Part shown: positions 1 to 13,055 of the stretch, one piece after another
Numbering within the stretch: the first letter of the stretch is position 1
Layout: each line of letters opens with the position of its first letter
Assembly: GCF_024679245.1 (NCBI RefSeq)
Contig: NC_090185.1
Location: 22,567,973-22,631,972 of the forward strand
DNA length: 64,000 nt
Direction of reading: 5' to 3'
DNA from: Pseudorasbora parva
Lineage: Eukaryota > Chordata > Actinopteri > Cypriniformes > Gobionidae
Notes under the pieces: generated by a model
What the model saw: only the letters and a program-made list of their open reading frames with translations
The model's database searches: none
Told to the model about the DNA's origin: nothing
Position numbers and translations under genes: made by a program

Positions 1-96
1 GTGTTTATTTTTTTCAGACAAAATAATTATAGAAGTTAGCTAGTAATATTTGCAGACCTTTCCCTTTATATATTTGTGTATGTGTTTTCTATCCCT

Positions 97-298
97 GTGG
101 GGACCTAAATTGAGGTCCCCATGGGTACAAAAGCTTATAAAATATACAGAATGAGTCCTTTTGAAAATGTAAAAATGCAGAATGTTGCGTGTGATGGATA
201 GGTTTAGGGGTAGGGTGTGTGTAAGGGGATAGAATATACAGTTTGTACAGTATAAAACATTACATCTATGGCGAGTCCCCAGAAAGATGGCACACCAG

Positions 299-300
<2 letters not shown>
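97..300 (-). repeat. Interspersed repeat beside a GT microsatellite (copy 1 of 2)
   Basis: The reverse complement of this stretch matches 39843-40116: both contain CCCCTAAACCTA, CATCACA, then an AACATTCTGCATTTTTAC core in the same order, and both abut a CA/GT microsatellite. A short perfect inverted repeat (GGGGACCT...AGGTCCCC) lies at about 99-120. No coding potential is seen. It is a dispersed non-autonomous repeat family; I cannot name the class. Confidence 0.6.

Positions 301-384
<84 letters not shown>
301..384. repeat. (GT)42 microsatellite
   Basis: An uninterrupted run of GT dinucleotides. Long Thr-His ORFs on the reverse strand are artefacts of the repeat. Confidence 0.98.
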
Positions 385-387
<3 letters not shown>

Positions 388-1185
388 AATAAGGATCATC
401 TTCATGGCTAAGAGTATTTGGGGTAAAGTACTGTAGATCAGCATTAAGGATAAATGTCATTTTCCAACCATAACTCTTTGGTGCATATATAGAATAGAAA
501 ATGTTTTTTTTATTTTTTATTTTTTTTATTCCTTATTTTATTCAGTACAGCTTGATTGAATATGACATGCACTTTATTATACTGGAGCCCTATGAAACAC
601 ATGGTGAGAAGTAAAGACCAAGTCTGAAACAGATGTTTCGCATTACAGCCAATGGACATTTATGAGACTGGACAGTAAATGCTTGGCAGAGTTATTTAAT
701 TTCAATGTGTGTGACATGGTCAAAAATATTTTTATGTGATTTTTAATTTTTTAAATATGGTGCAGATTTCATCACCTTTCACTTGAACTATAGCACTAGT
801 TCCTATTTGCTTTTGTTCATGTTGACTGAAATATGTAAATTAGTACATATTATATCTCAGTAGAGAAGTGCATGTGTGCTGCATTAACGGCATTCAGGCG
901 TGAACTATATTATATACCAATAGTTTAGACCTTTTTATTTATGATATTGGATATTTAAGCACTTAGTCACTAATAATTCGCAACTCTTTTAAATGTGATC
1001 TTTAGCAAATCTCAAAAGGAAATTATTTTCCTTTTGAGATTTGTTTTTGAGATTTGTTTTTATTAAGCTGTAAAGCATTTAATATGCATTTTCTATAGCA
1101 TATTATGCATTTTCTATAAATTCACTATAGCATTTCAAACTATTGATTTTTTTTAATTTATTTTTTTTAAATGGTCAAAAATGTA
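385..1185. other. AT-rich non-coding stretch
   Basis: No exon-like ORF and no recognisable transposon ends were seen, apart from the hairpin at 1006-1043 listed separately. Confidence 0.5.
1006..1043. repeat. Perfect 16-17-bp inverted repeat
   Basis: CAAATCTCAAAAGGAAA pairs with TTTCCTTTTGAGATTTG across a very short loop. The right arm end (GAGATTTGTTTTT) is then duplicated directly after it. It could extrude as a cruciform; no gene is associated with it. Confidence 0.85.
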
Positions 1186-1315
1186 TCAGAAAGTCTCATG
1201 GGCAGACAGGCGACATATAGGACTTGAGTTTGAATCCCAGCTTGTGGACCTTTCCCAATCCCGTCGCCTTTCTCCTACTTTGCTTCTGTAATATCCTGTC
1301 ACAATAAAAAATAAA
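1186..1315 (+). repeat. tRNA-derived SINE-like repeat
   Basis: The stretch has a box-B-like GAGTTTGAATCC, then a C/T-rich body (CCTTTCCCAATCCCGTCGCC), and ends in CAATAAAAAATAAAT. This order resembles tRNA-headed SINEs common in cyprinid genomes. The A box is poorly conserved, so the copy is old and probably inactive. Confidence 0.5.
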
Positions 1316-4300
1316 TCTAAACATTTTTTTTATATTGGCTGTTAAAAATGTGTGAGTATCTTAGAAAATGTGTTTATAACTAGGAAAAAAAGTATTGTTG
1401 GTGGTTCTCTACTCTTGTATAGCACCTGTACCAAGACATCAGGCTTATTTGCTCAGAAATCTCTATTTAACGTCCAATTTAATTGTGAAAAGAGCATGTT
1501 TACCTCACACGCAGGCCTCTGGTGCAATGGATAGCAGACTAATAGGATGAGAAAGACTGATGTTATCAAAGCCAGCGTAGTTTAACACACACCACCCCAC
1601 CCCCTGGAGATGGCAAGAATGTGGGAACGAAGAGAGAAATCAGGCCAGGCAAAGAATCGCCTCAGCCACGTCCTTTCATTGCAGGACATCGTTGTTTCTT
1701 TCATCCCTTTCCTTTTACCATTTTCAGTCAGAACAAAACCAAATGCAATCGAGTACATCTGAACCAACCATTGTCCTGCTTCTAAATGGCAAACAACGGT
1801 ATATGTTTGTTATGAATTTCTTCGGCCGCCAAAAAGCATTATTTTATTTTACCTAGATACACTTTCCTGACAATTCTTTTTTCAAGCAATTTGGATAAAC
1901 TGCAATTAATATCATAACATTTAGACATTATTAGACACCTTTTATATATTTTAAGAGCCACTGTATATATTACATATTGCTAAGCCATCTAGACGGGCCT
2001 GATTTTTCTCAAAATAACTTAAGAGTCTTTTATCTTGTGAATTAATCAGTAACTTCTCTCAGTTTTATGCAGAAAATCAATTGACATGCAGTTGAAACAG
2101 CGTCCGTTTATTTAGCGTCGAAAATGTCAAGAAATGTCTAGCCTTTTTCCACACATTCAGCATAGAGGGAGCTTGGAAACTGTTATTATAAACAACTTAG
2201 CTGTACACATTTATTACATCAATAACAACCATAAGTTACGTTTATGGCTGTGTAGGCTGTCATGGGATCTAAATAAGACATGGGAATCATTACTATAGAC
2301 TTTAACACCTAGACAGACTTACGTAACTTGAATAATATATAGTAATGCAAAGCCAAGGTGGAAAATACTGTATCATAGAAAAATTATATTACTATACAAG
2401 GACAGTTTCATTAAGGTTAAAGGGTCATTTTGACCATCCGCCATTATATGTACTATATGTGTGTGGTGTTTAGGTATGGATAGAGAGTTTTCCAGGAGTG
2501 AAAGAGTAGCAGGTTTGTGAATGTAGCGGAGACGTGTGTCATAGCCTGTAACCTTTGGAGACTTCATATAGTTATGATGCATGTCAATAAACACAGGCTG
2601 GAGCTTCCCAGCCACTCACTGGAATACTTTCGGGATCTTTCAGCTGTTAATTAGCTCATAAATTTAACAACCCTGCTGAAGCCGTCTCTGCATACAAGCG
2701 AAGTCGTTTGACCACACCGTTGGTCAGTGGGGAGCTTCAGCTCAGTCATGCCAGGACAAGTTTTAAATGGTAGTTTTAACCTAATTTTCGGATTAAAACC
2801 ATTATGAAATTACTTGAACCCAACTGAAAACATGAAATAAACTTTGCATCCAAGGAGGGCCCCAAAAATATCAAGAGACCAGCACACTAAAACCATTAGG
2901 AAATTACCTAAGGGAAAAAAAGACATGACTTGGATATTTTTGTGCCTAAGTGCATTATATCCTTTTAAAATGAATTGATAAACTCATGACATATATCATT
3001 TTATTCTATAAAACCTATTGTTTAAATTCAATTTGGTACATTCTAATAATACATATTATTTTATATTTTGTTATCTTAAACCCCCAAAATGTCAGGTAGC
3101 GCAACTGACTAAACAAATGATAAATAATAATAATAATACAATTTTAAAATTTAAACCTTTCAGATAAACCATTTTTTATAAAGTTTTTAAGCTGTTGAGA
3201 AACTTTTGTCCAACAATTTGTATATTCTCAAAGGCAGGCACAACTTCAAACATGGCTCTTTAATTATGAATTTACAATAACAGTGAACATAATAACGCAT
3301 CATCAAGAGGATCGCAACTAATCCTTGGCATGGTGAAAAGGTTTATAGATCTCTCTCAAAAACTGGTAAAATGCCTAATTTCAAGTGTGGGTAGGTTGGC
3401 TCACTTTCCATGCCAGGTGATACAACTTGGAACTATTTGGTTGTACCACCTGACATAACAGTCCAAAAATTTATTTAAACACTTTTAAATTTAACCACTG
3501 AAACATGTTTAAACACATCGTCATTACTCAAAAATATGCATTACATCAGTTTTGAATAAAAAAACCCCCACCTTTTTAAAGCTTTATTTGTCAATGAATA
3601 TACAAAAACTATCATTTCAAACATTTACAGTCAGTAAGATTTTTTAAAATATTTTTTGAAAAAAAGTAATATTCTCCAGACTAAAAAATTAATTTCATAC
3701 ATTTTTGGACAAATTCAGCACAGAAAACATGTAATAAAAAAAAGTTTGCACATTCTGTCTAGGACTAGTAATAACCGAGATGATAACCTCTTTCCCCAGG
3801 GCACCAGTGTTAGGTGAAAATTTGATTTTGAATATAAGAAGTAGGGCAGAGCGGTTTCCCGCATACTTTAAACTCAAGCTGTTTAAAGCAGCGGTGACTA
3901 GGGTGGGCTCACGGCCTGAATGCTCATCCCACACACACAGGCCTAGAGTTCATTCGGCTCAAGAGCACCTAGGAGGAGGCTGATCTGATCAAAGGTGCTG
4001 GTCACGGCCATTAGGCACAGCAATAAGGACCCAGCATGAAAAGGTTGTGATCTGAAAAGGGTTAGGAAAGAAAAGGAGAAAAAACAACATCAGGACCCTC
4101 TAAAGGAAGAAAGCAAACTGTGAAAAAATTGAAAAGGTACGTCAATCAACTACAAGCACCCAGTTGGACACAAGAGATTCCCAGGCTTTCACCCGAAGGG
4201 GCGACAGGCCAGAGAGGGCTGCTGGAGGGGGCAACCTGGGAAATTAAAGACCCTCTTTAAAAAGCACGTAAGGGAGGGAGTTCGCAGGAGAAACTTAGCT

Positions 4301-4983
4301 CCATCTTTCACCCTGTCGACCCCCTCCTTCTCTTTTAATTGATGTAGGTGGAACTTTGCTCTGTGTGACAAAAGCTGGGTCATTAATGAGACCTTGTCAG
4401 CTTCCAAATCTCAGGTAGGTAACAAAGGCCTTTTGGGAGCAAAGGGCCAGTTGAAGGAAACATAATTTTAGGAACCTCCTGACCTTCACCCTGGCTTTCC
4501 TTATTACCAGCGTCTACATCCCGCGTTCTCCACCAACTCCTCCTCCTGCTCCTCTCACCCGACGATAATTCTGACAAAGGAATCGCTTTGAGAGCTCCTT
4601 CCTGCTTTTTTTTTTAAATGATTTGCTTTCAATGTCAAAAAAGGGCTGAATGATCTGAAGATGGGCTCACTTCCAGAAAGTAAAGGGTGGGAGATTAAGG
4701 CAAAAGTGAAAGAGTAAAAAGACTGTGCAAAAGGCTTTCAGAAGTTACATGTGAGATGGGAAGAATGGGTAGTCAACACTTGACTAAGTCTGGAGAAATG
4801 AGGATTTTGCTTGTAATAGTTCAAGCAGCTTATTGCCATCTCAGGCCAAAACATGGCACAGGTCAAGCGAGTTTCCCGAAGATGAGATGAAAACAAACTC
4901 GACGCTATTTAACTGAAATGATTCTCACTTACAAAACTCACTGGCATCTAACATAAATAGATGCTAATTATTAGATGCTAATT
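1316..4983. other. Long non-coding stretch, no gene recognised
   Basis: Both strands were read for exons, including a 5' FGF exon, and none was found. About 3760-4960 is less AT-rich and visibly free of simple repeats. If the FGF gene's first intron covers this region, that block would be a candidate conserved non-coding element, but nothing in the sequence proves it. Confidence 0.45.
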
Positions 4984-4987
4984 CCCC

Positions 4988-5018
<31 letters not shown>
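4984..5018. repeat. Poly(C)25 followed by poly(A)
   Basis: An uninterrupted run of about 25 C followed directly by about 10 A. The G-rich strand could form a quadruplex and the C-rich strand an i-motif. It sits at the left border of the transposon-like block 5019-6209. Confidence 0.9.
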
Positions 5019-6209
5019 GAGAATTGTCATCAGTTACTCACCATCATGTCAGTCTAAACCCGTAAAAACTTTGTTTATCTTCAGAACACAAATAAAGATC
5101 TTTTTTGATGAAATCTGAGAGCTTTCTCTCCCCCCATTGACAGTCTGCGCAACTACCACTTTGAAGTTTCAAAAAGTTCATAATGAGATTGTAAAAATAA
5201 TCCATATGTATCGAGCGGTTTAGTCGAAAATTTCTGAAAAGACTTGATCTCTTTGTATGATGAACAGATTGATTTTAGGCTTTTATTCACATAAACATTC
5301 ATCGACTCACACATTGGTTGTGGTAAACTGAAGCATGTTCCCTTGACGTGTGAGAACCAATGAGGTTGATTCTTGTATTGCTCAGCACGTTTGAGCTTCC
5401 GCAGTAACCACTGAGGTTCATTCTCGTGTTACGCAGCACGTTTGAGCTTCCGCAGTAACCACTGAGGTTCATTCTTGTGTTACGCAGCACGTTTGAGCTT
5501 CCACAGTAACCAATGAGGTTCATTCTTGTGTTGCGCAGCACGTTTGAGCTTCCACAAGAACCAATGAGGTTCATCTCGTGTTGCGCAGCACGTTTGAGCT
5601 CCAGCAAGAACCAATGAGGTTCATTCTCGTGTTGCGCAGAACGTTTGAGCTCCAGCAAGAACCAATGAGGTTCATTCTCGTGTTGCGCAGCACGTTTGAG
5701 CTCCAGCAAGAACCAATGAGGTTCATTCTCGTGTTGCGCAGCACGTTTGAGCTCCAGCAAGAACCAATGAGGTACATTCTTGTGTTACACAGCACGTTTG
5801 AGCTTCCACAAGAACCAATGAGGTTCATTCTCGTGTTGCGCAGCACGTTTGAGCTCCAGCAAGAACCAATGAGGTTCATTCTTGTGTTACACAGCACGTT
5901 TGAGCTTCCATAAGAACCAATGAGGTTAATTTGAATGTTACGCAGCACGTTTGAGCTTCCGTCAAGAAGGTTCGGTTGAGCTTCTGTTTATGTTTGCTGA
6001 TCAGTGTTGAAATGTGAATAAAAGATTAAATTATAGTTCATCATATAAAGCAGTCGAGACTTTTCAGAACCAATGAGGTTCATTTTTGTTACGCAGCACG
6101 TTTGAGCATCAGCAAGAACCAATGAGGTTAATTCTCATGTTTACGGGTTTAGAACAAAATCGAATGTGAGATAATAAATTTCAGAATTTTCATTTTTGTG
6201 TGAACTGAC
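5019..6209. mobile_element. Non-autonomous DNA-transposon-like element containing a minisatellite
   Basis: The left end carries GAATTGTCATCAGTTACTCA and then TCTAAACCCGTAAA. The right end, read on the reverse strand, carries GAAAATTCTGAAATTTATTA and then TCTAAACCCGTAAA. These are imperfect terminal inverted repeats in the same order, so the block reads as one element of about 1.2 kb. It has no transposase ORF; its middle is filled by a 51-bp tandem array. Exact ends and target duplication were not resolved. Confidence 0.55.
5342..5965. repeat. 51-bp minisatellite, about 12 units
   Basis: The unit begins GAACCAATGAGGTTCATTCT and continues through TGTTGCGCAGCACGTTTGAG to a CCAGCAA end. Roughly twelve tandem copies vary mainly at the unit junction (CTCCAGCAAG, CTTCCACAAG, CTTCCGCAGT). 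A further one to two units sit apart at about 6066-6140, after about 100 bp of other sequence. As 51 is divisible by 3, both strands show long false ORFs (17-residue periodic peptides). Confidence 0.92.
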
Positions 6210-7305
6210 CATTTAACTACATGGTAGCATTGCCACATTACTCCACTAATAGGGGTCCCACAGTTGTGTGTGTTTAATTCACTATAAACAACCATCTCAT
6301 TTGAGTGATTCAGTTGAGATTCGGACTATAGTTGCATTGTGAAGTTTAACCTTTGCAGTACTTTACATCTTTCAAGGTTTTTAGGTTGTGTCGAACGGGG
6401 CATTTTCATGAAAATTTTAAATCCTTGAACACTCTTGAGAACCTGAGCTTCAGACACAATAGAGGAAATATTCAAAGGGAATAAAGATTAATAAAGGTCC
6501 ATCTTGGCTCTACAGGTGTTTGGTCATGCGTCAAGCACTTTAATAATTTCACCTAGACAAATCCGCACAGAACATCCATCGTATTTTCTCAACTGTGATT
6601 CAGCTGATGCTGGTTCAAATAATGGTGAATAAACCACTATTTGAAAGTAGAGAAAATAGTGGTAATAAATTAAAATGTTATACAATTGATGGAATAACGG
6701 GACTTTAGTCTTTTAGAAAGATAAGTTTTTTGTTGCATTAAATAAAATGGCTCTTAATCAGTTCTTTATTTAGGAGGTTTTCCTGTATTGGTCTTGACTT
6801 ACACCTTTGAGCAGCTAATAATGAAAATTAGAAGAGACTGCACTTACTTCAGACACCGGTGCTTTTCATCTGACTCAACCATTGCTCATAAACTCAATGT
6901 GAGCTCCAATCATCTGGGAGACTGGCTGGAAGTCTTATGAGCTGTTTGCACGCGTCCATCACCAAAGCTGCCATGTTTGTAAACACAGCAAGGAAATAAC
7001 ATATTGACCTTCCAAGCACAAACGTTATTGAATGAGGTTGCAGCTGTACACCTGAATGATCTATCAGCATGTCTTTATGATGGACTGTTATATATGACCC
7101 ATATATGAAGAAAGACATTATTTACCTTACACTTCTCTATTGTTACAAGAAAAAATGTCATGTCACTTTCTGTCGCCTGTCAGCTGTAATAGTCATGCTC
7201 GCAAGTGAATTTCTTTTATCATTTATTATCAATTTTTTTATTTTTTACATTTATTGCATTAGATTTGTATAATAGAATAGAAAAGAATGTTCAATAGAAT
7301 ACATG
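6210..7305. other. Non-coding stretch, nothing recognised
   Basis: AT-rich sequence with no exon-like ORF, no clear TIR pair and no RNA gene signature. Confidence 0.45.
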
Positions 7306-7372
7306 GTAAATGGCTTAGGATAAAAGCATCTGCAAAATGTAATAAAAATGTAAATATGACCAATAAAATGCT
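7306..7372 (+). repeat. L2-type LINE/SINE 3' tail remnant
   Basis: TGGCTTAGGATAAAAGCATC followed by TGCAAAATG resembles the conserved 3' tail (GGATAAAAGCGTCTGCTAAATG-type) shared by fish L2 LINEs and SINEs that borrow it. Only the tail is evident. Confidence 0.5.
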
Positions 7373-7800
7373 ATAAAATTCAAAGGAATCTAATATATAA
7401 TAAAATAAAATAAAAAAGCCACAAAATTATAAACGCAACACATTTGTTTCTGCCCCCATGAAGAGGGGCATTGAAGAGGATTGGACGAACAGGCCACAGG
7501 CCACAATTAATAACCTGATCAACCGTATTCTTGAGGCAAATTATGGTCACACCAGATACTAATGGTTTTTGGACTCCCACCACCAGACCCCCCCAATACA
7601 GTAAAACTGCACATTTTAGAGTGTCCTTTTATTGTGGCCAGTCTAAGGCACAACTGTGCAATAATCATGCTGTAATCTTGATATGCCATACCTGTGAGGT
7701 GGATGGATTATCTTGGCAAAGGAGAAGTGCTCACTAACACAGATTTAGACAGATTTGTGAACAATATTTGAGAGAAAGGCCTTTTGTGTACATAGAGAAA

Positions 7801-7930
<130 letters not shown>

Positions 7931-8096
7931 CCTTCGGAAAAAATTAGCATATTGTGATAAAAGTTCATTATTTTCCATAATGTAATGATAAAAATTAAAC
8001 TTTCATATATTTTAGATTCATTGCACACCAACTGAAATATTTCAGGTCATTTATTGTTTTAATACTGATGATTTTGGCATACAGCTCATGAAAACC

Positions 8097-8869
8097 TAGC
8101 CTGACGTGGTCATACTCAATTCTAGTCAGAATATGAGTCTGAAACCACTCCATTGGGCTGTGATTATGAGGCGTGTTTCAACCCAACCAGGAAAGACATC
8201 AATTGGATAGACCATAATCGCAGCCCAATGGAGTAAACCAATCAGAGCAACAAAGCGACGCATTGTCAAATGTCAACAGACAGAGCTCAAATGCACTGTG
8301 TTGCCAAGTCCGCGTTTTTTTCCGCGGTTATGTAACTATGTCCAAGGGTTGAAGTGACTATTATGTGATATATAGACCCATAAGTGCGAATTTTAGCAGG
8401 CAATCACCCCCCAAACACCATTTTTCCCATGGAGAACCCCACGAGAAGCTATTGTTTAGGGCTAGTAGTTGGCGGGTTTTGTTGTAAAAACTTGGCAACC
8501 CTGTCTGCACACGCGCTTGAATAAACGATCTTTGTCGGTGTAGTAAAAAAATAAAAGAATTTATTGATACACAGAGTACTTACCCAACATGATCATCATC
8601 TTTGAGAGAAAGTATGAAGGTGAATGCATATACAAACAAGCTCTCCGTTTAGGATTCGAGTAAATATAATCCAAGCTCCTTTGATGACGTGCATGATAAT
8701 GTTACTGTTTATTATCTGTCCGTCATCGTCTAAAGCCCACCCTGATGATTTCATTGGTCCGAACAGTTTCTGTTCGGAGATAATTACTCCTCTATGGAGC
8801 AATGCCAGATCGAATTGCCAGACCTAAAAATGTTGTGGGCGGGGCTAAATTTAGCTGGCATCCAGGCTA
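8097..8869. mobile_element. 773-bp DNA transposon nested in the Tc1 terminal repeat
   Basis: The Tc1 terminal repeat is interrupted after ATGAAAACC (8088-8096) and resumes with the same 9 bases at 8870-8878. The insert starts TAGCCTG and ends CAGGCTA. That gives a clean terminal inverted repeat with an 8-9-bp target duplication, as expected of hAT, Merlin or MULE-type elements; which one cannot be settled here. Near the left end is a hairpin (CCATTGGGCTG...CAGCCCAATGG, 8150-8231). A second inverted pair, GTTGCCAAGT...ACTTGGCAAC (8300-8309 and 8490-8499), may mark a further small insert. No transposase is encoded. Confidence 0.88.
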
Positions 8870-9031
8870 ATGAAAACCCAAAATCTCAAAAAATTAGCAT
8901 ATCATGAAAAGGTTCTCTAAACAAGCTATTAACCTAATCATCTGAATCAACTAATTAACTCTAAACACCTGCAAAAGATTCCTGAGGCTTTTAAAAACTC
9001 CCAGCCTGGTTCATTACTCAAAACCGCAATC

Positions 9032-9985
9032 ATGGGTAAGACTGCCGACCTGACTGCTGTTCAGAAGACCATCATTGACACCCTCAAGCGAGAGGGTAAG
9101 ACACAGAAAGAAATTTCTGAACGAATAGGCTGTTCCCAGAGTGCTGTATCAAGGCACCTCAGTGGGAAGTCTGTGGGAAGGAAAAAGTGTGGCAAAAAAC
9201 GCTGCACAACGAGAAGAGGTGACCGGACCCTGAGAAAGATTGTGGAGAAGGACCGATTCCAGACCTTGGGGGACCTGCGGAAGCAGTGGACTGAATCTGG
9301 AGTAGAAACATCCAGATCCACCGTGCACAGGCGTGTGCAGGAAATGGGCTACAGGTGCCGCATTACCCAGGTCAAGACACTTTTGGGCTGCAGAGAAGCA
9401 GCACTGAACTGTTGCTCAGTGGTCAAAAGTACTTTTTTCGGATGAGAGAAAATTTTGCATGTCATTCGGAAATCAAGGTGCTAGAGTCTGGAGGAAGACT
9501 GGGGAGAAGGAAATGCCAAAATGCCTGAAGTCCAGTGTCAAGTACCCACAGTCAGTGATGGTCTGGGGTGCCATGTCAGCTGCTGGTGTTGGTCCACTGT
9601 GTTTTATCAAGGGCAGGGTCAATGCAGCTAGCTATCAGAAGATTTTGGAGCACTTCATGCTTCCATCTGCTGAAAAGCTTTATGGAGACGAAGATTTGGT
9701 TTTTCAGCACGACCTGGCACCTGCTCACAGTGCCAAAACCATGGTATTACTGTGCTCAATTGGCCTGCCAACTTTCCTGACCTGAACCCCATAGAGAATC
9801 TGTGGGATATTGTGAAGAGAAAGTTGAGAGACGCAAGACCCAACACTCTGGATGAGCTTAAGGCCGCTATCGAAGCATCCTGGGCCTCCATAACACCTCA
9901 GCAGTGCCACAGGCTGATTGCCTCCATGCCACGCCGCATTGAAGCAGTCATTTCTGCAAAAGGATTCGCGAACATAATTATTTGA
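9032..9985 (+). pseudogene. Tc1 transposase pseudogene (copy 1)
   Basis: The start at 9032 gives MGKTADLTAVQK and a helix-turn-helix region with GKTQKEISERIGCSQSAVSR, the usual N-terminal DNA-binding half. The reading frame slips at about 9392-9400 (AGAGAAGCAGC, apparently one A missing). Downstream frames encode the catalytic half with SDERKF (first Asp), FQHDLAPAHSAK (second Asp kept here) and SPDLNPIENLW-like NFPDLNPIENLW (Glu). A deletion of about 22 bp near 9740 removes the TGQWFTDHG segment and shifts the frame again. It cannot make a full transposase. The first frameshift is shared with the other two copies in this window. Confidence 0.93.
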
Positions 9986-10230
9986 AGGTTGACTCTTTTT
10001 GTATTAAAAACACTTTTTGTATTAATTTCTTTTTTTGGTCGGATGAAATATGCAAAAAATTTGAGATGTTTTGTATGCCAAAATCATCAGTATTAAAACA
10101 ATAAAAGACCTGAAATATTTCAGTTGGTGTGCAATGAATCTAAAATATATGAAAGTTTAATTTTTATCATTACATTATGGAAAATAATGAACTTTATCAC
10201 AATATGCTAATTATTTAAGAAGGACCTGTA

Positions 10231-11437
<1,207 letters not shown>

Positions 11438-11851
11438 CAGGATGTACCGATATGAAAATTGTCCGATAACTGCTAATTCTTTATATTTGAAAGCTGGTAA
11501 CCGATAAATTGTAGATAAATCTAAATTAAAGTTGTTTATATGTTGAGAGCTTGATTACAAAAACGAAAGTCTCACCATTAAAAGCCATGTCTCATGCACA
11601 CAATTATATTTTTTTCATTATAATTTGATGTAGCTTATAACTGTATTTTCCTTTTTTTTAAATGATTCCAATCATATTTCAAACAATTCAAAACCATCGC
11701 ATCTGACGTGTATTAGCTGAAGGAAATAATTAATTATTTATCAGCTTTAATATATCAACCAAATTTTCTAATCGGGTCAATAACGATAACATTAAAAATG
11801 ACCATATATTGGCCAATACCGATATGGTAGCCGATATATTGGGCATCCCTA
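11438..11851. mobile_element. Short TIR element, hAT-like (tentative)
   Basis: The left end reads CAGGATGTACCGATATGAAA. The right end on the reverse strand reads TAGGGATGCCCAATATATCG and then CCATATCGG. Repeated CCGATA/TATCGG words occur near both ends. This resembles the common vertebrate AGGGATGCACCGAT-type non-autonomous elements. There is no coding sequence. Confidence 0.5.
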
Positions 11852-12166
11852 ATTTTCATGTTATTTTTCAATGATAAAGAGGTAAAAATATTACTTTTCA
11901 TATTTCATAAATACCATAGTAAAAGATAAATAATTACATTACATTTTAATTTATGGCAAGTAACACATTTTGTGTTGCTGTCTTTCCTCGTTAACTGACT
12001 TAGGGGCCATTTATACAGACAGAACGCATATTTTCATTCGATAATGTGAAACGCACAACGTAAAATGGAAAAACAAAGTCTCAAGATGATTTTTTTTTTT
12101 TTAAGTTGAACCTATTTTACTTTGAACTGCACATTTTTAAGCATTGTAAAAAAAAAAACAGGCCTA

Positions 12167-12302
12167 CAATTGAACATTTTCTAGTAACCAATCACATCTA
12201 TATTTTCGAATTTCTGTGAATTAAATTGCATCAATTCACAGAAATTCAATTTGGCCAACTGAAATATTTAGATGTGATCAGTCACTAGAAAATGTTCAAT
12301 TG
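12167..12302. repeat. 136-bp fold-back (imperfect palindrome)
   Basis: CAATTGAACATTTTCTAGT at the left pairs with ACTAGAAAATGTTCAATTG at the right. Inside, TCACATCTA and AATTTCTGTGAATT have complements in mirrored order (AATTCACAGAAATT, TAGATGTGA). The whole stretch can fold into one long hairpin and is probably a small fold-back MITE. Confidence 0.85.
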
Positions 12303-12433
12303 GAGACATATATATATATATATATTTTTTTTTTACAATGAAAACACTGCATTGTGGGAGATATTGAATGTTTTTGTAAAATCTGCTATCCCTAAACTGA
12401 GGGGAAAGTTTTGGGCTGGGTTAGGGATGAAAC

Positions 12434-12655
12434 TTAAAAGGATAGTTCAACCAAAAAGGAAACTTCTGTCATTATTTACTCACCCTCAAGTTGTTCCAAA
12501 CCTGTATCAATTCCTTTCTTTCGCTGAAATCAAAAGAAGATATTTTAAAGAACGTCGGTAACCAAGCAATTGATGGACCCCAATGACTTCCATATGGAGA
12601 AGAAAAAAACACTATGGAAGTCAATGGGACATCAACTGTTTGAATTGCATTGATC
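12434..12655. mobile_element. Angel-like fold-back element, partial
   Basis: AAAGGATAGTTCAACC, CTGTCATTATTTACTCACCC and TCAAGTTGTTCCAAACCTGT match, in order, the left arm of the full-length element at 19483-19820. The central inverted pair (CAATGACTTCCAT...ATGGAAGTCAATG) is also present. The right arm is missing or badly decayed, so this is a half element. Confidence 0.75.
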
Positions 12656-13055
12656 ACCATGAATACAAACTTATTTTGTCAGCTACAAATGGCAAGTACA
12701 TCTGAAATCAGTTGTATTTGTTGTTTTTGTAACATTAAAGTGTTACCCCCCCACATATAACATCAATCTAGCATTTTGTCTTTTTCTACACTTCCGTTCA
12801 TTATCCCATAAGTGCCACATAAGTTGAAAAGAAAAGAAAAACATGTCTGGAAATCTAGGTTGTTCTTGGTGGATTCACAAAGAGCATCATTCAAACTGGT
12901 CAATTGTAGTGTGTCCTGTATTTTTTTTCTTGTCTTGTGAGAAGACATCCCTTGAGCATATGGATGCCTGTTTTTCTAATCAGTATGATAGAGTGGCTTT
13001 TGATGGAGAAACTCGCCCTTTCTAAACCAGACTTCTGTTCCTTTTCCCTCGTCAG

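Noticed and set aside
40..460. ORFs made of Thr-His repeats
   Set aside because: They are translations of the GT microsatellite; the same applies to ORFs at 7708-8031 and 39569-40220.
1520..1600. tRNA-like GGTGCAATGGATAGC stretch
   Set aside because: It resembles a tRNA 5' half, but no B box or acceptor stem follows, so no tRNA gene is called.
5299..5948. 153- and 125-codon ORFs and a 111-codon ORF on the opposite strand
   Set aside because: They are periodic by-products of a 51-bp minisatellite, open on both strands, with no start context or domain.
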